42,258 nt of DNA from an uncultured Lachnospiraceae bacterium (GTDB lineage Bacteria; Bacillota; Clostridia; Lachnospirales; Lachnospiraceae): the NCBI GenBank assembly GCA_947571775.1, contig CANOZK010000020.1, positions 1 through 42,258 of the forward strand, written 5' to 3'. The position numbers and the translations under genes were made by a program. Below the pieces are notes generated by a model, which saw only the letters and a program-made list of their open reading frames with translations, was not told the origin of the DNA and did no database searches. Of the stretch, positions 40,870-42,258 are shown piece after piece. Positions within the stretch are counted from its first letter, which is position 1. Every line of letters starts with the position of its first letter.

Positions 40870-40998
40870 ATGATTAAGATACTTTTCGTCTGCCACGGCA
40901 ACACGGCGGGTAGTCGGGAATTGGCGGCACTTGTGGGGCAGAACGGGGCAAATTGTGGCAATAGGGGTGATAGGGTACTACGGTTTTACTACGATTGA
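40870..40998 (+). pseudogene. First eleven codons of a low-molecular-weight phosphatase gene, then foreign sequence
   Basis: After AAGGAG, ATG 40870 opens MIKILFVCHGN, the N-terminus of low-molecular-weight protein tyrosine phosphatases up to the CxxxxxR loop. From 40903 the frame reads unrelated sequence (TAGSRELAALVGQNGAN...) and stops at 40998. The gene was cut within its catalytic loop, most simply by insertion. The gap 40685-40869 has no gene. Confidence 0.65.
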
Positions 40999-41062
40999 GA
41001 AAACTTAAAACTGAAAGTGTGGAAGTCTTGACAGTAAATGATAGGAAGGAGATTTGATTATA

Positions 41063-41952
41063 GTGGATGAGATAGTATATGTTGCTACAGATTGGTGGGG
41101 ATTTGCTGCAACTCTTGTTGCAGGTATTCTGACTGCTATAGCAACAATGGCGGCAGTTATTTATACAAATAGTAGAACAAAAAACAATTAAAAGAACAGG
41201 AAGTCAGATTTGAAAATGAGCGAAAAGAAGAATATAAAAGGAGTAAATTTGTAGTTATAAAGCCAACACTTATGCTAACAACTTTCACAGGTTTATTGGA
41301 CAAACTTATTGTTTATAATGATTATAACAGAGTTTTACTTTTTTCGGGAGAAGATGGATTTGATTTTTATGATGATAGACAGAAACAATTTTCTCAAACT
41401 TGCCGGCTGCTTCAGGTTGAAAATAAGACAGATATTGATATTAATGAAGTTGCAATAAGCACAAAAACTTCTTTGCGCAATATGAATACAGATGCTTTGT
41501 GGACATATAACACAAATAATTGTACAAGTCTTTTGCGTGGCCGTGAGAGTATTTTCATAAGAGTGGCAGATCAAACTCAGTTCGAGAAAATTCTTTCTAT
41601 GAATGCTGATAAAATACCAAGCACTCTAAACTTTGAATGTCGAATAGAGTATTCTACATTAGCAGATCAAAGAATTACATATACTTATGAAATTGAAATA
41701 TGTAATGATCGCCGTATAGAAGTGAAAAAAGATGGGATTGAAGGCGTGACAGATTTATCACAGAAAGTAGTTGTAGTGCCAACAACTTTCAGAAATTTGC
41801 AAGATTCTATTTCTGGAATTGATCGTAGTGCATACAGTTGGGAGAAGATGGGGCAAGCTTCAATGCGAGGATTTATGTCACAATACAGTTCACAACTAAC
41901 AGAACAGAATCACACTTTGTCTAACCAGGCTGATGCTGATATTACATCTTAA
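41063..41952 (+). pseudogene. Membrane-anchored protein split by an A_AAA_AAC frameshift site
   Basis: A GTG at 41063 (or TTG 41054), after AGGAAGGAG, starts a membrane helix protein (WWGFAATLVAGILTAIATMAAVIY) that ends at TAA 41189-41191. In the -1 frame the reading continues from 41185 (KQLKEQEVRFENERKEEYKRSK, then FVVIKPTLMLTTFTG) to 41952. The junction is the heptamer A_AAA_AAC at 41179-41185, set in the zero frame, the classic -1 slippery type. A -1 slip would give one ~296-residue protein: helix, coiled coil and a ~230-residue soluble domain with no known family. It may be programmed or a simple one-base deletion in an A-run. Confidence 0.6.
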
Positions 41953-42028
41953 TGACAGAAACTGTATTGTATAAATCATCTATCAAAAATAATATATACG
42001 AGTAAGAAAATTGAGAATAAGGGACATT

Positions 42029-42118
42029 ATGAATAAAAATAGAATATTGAGAAACTCTGAAGTTTCAAATATTACTGCTATAAGAGTGTACGGAAACTTT
42101 GATGAATTTATACAGTAA
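42029..42118 (+). CDS. Short frame of 29 codons (uncertain)
   Basis: ATG 42029 follows AAGGGACAT, ending with TAA at 42118 (MNKNRILRNSEVSNIT...). Too short to assign; may be the cut start of a gene. Confidence 0.25.
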   Translation: MNKNRILRNSEVSNITAIRVYGNFDEFIQ

Positions 42119-42231
42119 AAACATGACCATTGATAGAGTGTCCACTTTTGGATATTCATAGATATTTTAAAATGTATAGATATTTGCTGGTATACCTTCT
42201 TACTGGCTTGCGTACCACAATTTGATACAAT

Positions 42232-42255
42232 GCACCCAAGCATGACTTTGGGTGC
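42232..42255. terminator. Hairpin at the right edge
   Basis: GCACCCAA pairs exactly with TTGGGTGC around an eight-base loop. The window ends three bases later, so any T-run cannot be seen. Confidence 0.4.
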
Positions 42256-42258
42256 AAA

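Noticed and set aside
1..42258. CRISPR array, tRNA or rRNA genes
   Set aside because: I saw no evenly spaced repeats with unique spacers and no tRNA-like cloverleaf or rRNA sequence on either strand.

Overview
The window looks like part of a low-to-moderate GC Gram-positive genome of the class Clostridia, most likely family Lachnospiraceae. The basis is gene content: a Firmicutes-type Tad/Flp pilus locus with a DUF6382/FHA protein, a DUF6147 secreted protein, DUF4367 and DUF5688 proteins, MurG and a Tn916-type integrase, together with strong GGAGG ribosome sites. I cannot name a genus from sequence alone.

Layout. (1) 1-6240 is AT-rich accessory DNA: two lipoproteins (one with a FecR-like domain), a TasA/camelysin-like protein with a SipW-type signal and a long leader, then a minus-strand block with a DUF6262/TnpC-like protein, a RelE-fold protein with a C-terminal membrane anchor and a DUF5677-like protein. 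(2) 6365-13242 is a Tad pilus locus whose first gene, cpaF/tadA, is broken. Only its C-terminal part remains, followed by tadB, tadC, a Flp1-like pilin, a DUF5702 protein, two TadE-like pseudopilins, a prepilin peptidase and a DUF6382/FHA-like protein. (3) 13291-18631 looks chromosomal: rhomboid protease, histidine kinase, HIT hydrolase, ECF-type sigma factor, murG (convergent), a DUF4367 anti-sigma-like protein and a DUF6147 secreted protein. (4) 19050-24880 is gene decay and small accessory genes: a dead MNT/HEPN pair, a dead RelB, an Rpn nuclease, a RadC-like protein, a DUF421 protein bracketed by duplicated radC 3' ends, two XRE regulators and DUF6809-like fragments. (5) 24888-31743 is the most unusual part: a WYL-domain gene without its DNA-binding domain, then a tightly packed operon of about 6 kb. 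The operon holds a coiled-coil protein, an HNH-nuclease-like protein with a hydrophobic C-terminal half, a SUKH-like (immunity-type) protein, a series of small membrane proteins (one pair duplicated, with one copy decayed), two small soluble proteins and a classical AAA+ ATPase. I do not recognise this cassette as a described system. (6) 32119-40272 is a mobile-element module: hicAB with a perfect consensus promoter, an excisionase, small hydrophobic peptides, DUF932, YqaJ exonuclease, Rad52-like annealing protein, DUF5688, a frameshifted Rpn and a dead Tn916-type integrase. (7) 40365-42258 holds a frameshifted MNT gene, the first eleven codons of a low-molecular-weight phosphatase gene, and a membrane protein split by an A_AAA_AAC heptamer.

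How it fits together. The tad locus and the murG region appear to be chromosomal sequence hit by insertions on both sides. The left insertion removed the front of cpaF, so piliation from this locus is doubtful unless another ATPase supplies the motor. The right insertion, about 22 kb, carries many toxin-antitoxin relics, a recombination module, an inactive integrase and the AAA+/HNH/SUKH cassette. A 14-base direct repeat (19052 and 40734) brackets most of it. I read the cassette as a probable conflict or defence system in which a membrane-associated nuclease is held by an immunity-like protein and acted on by an AAA+ machine. That is inference from domain content and gene order. All domain calls are by eye; no database search was run.
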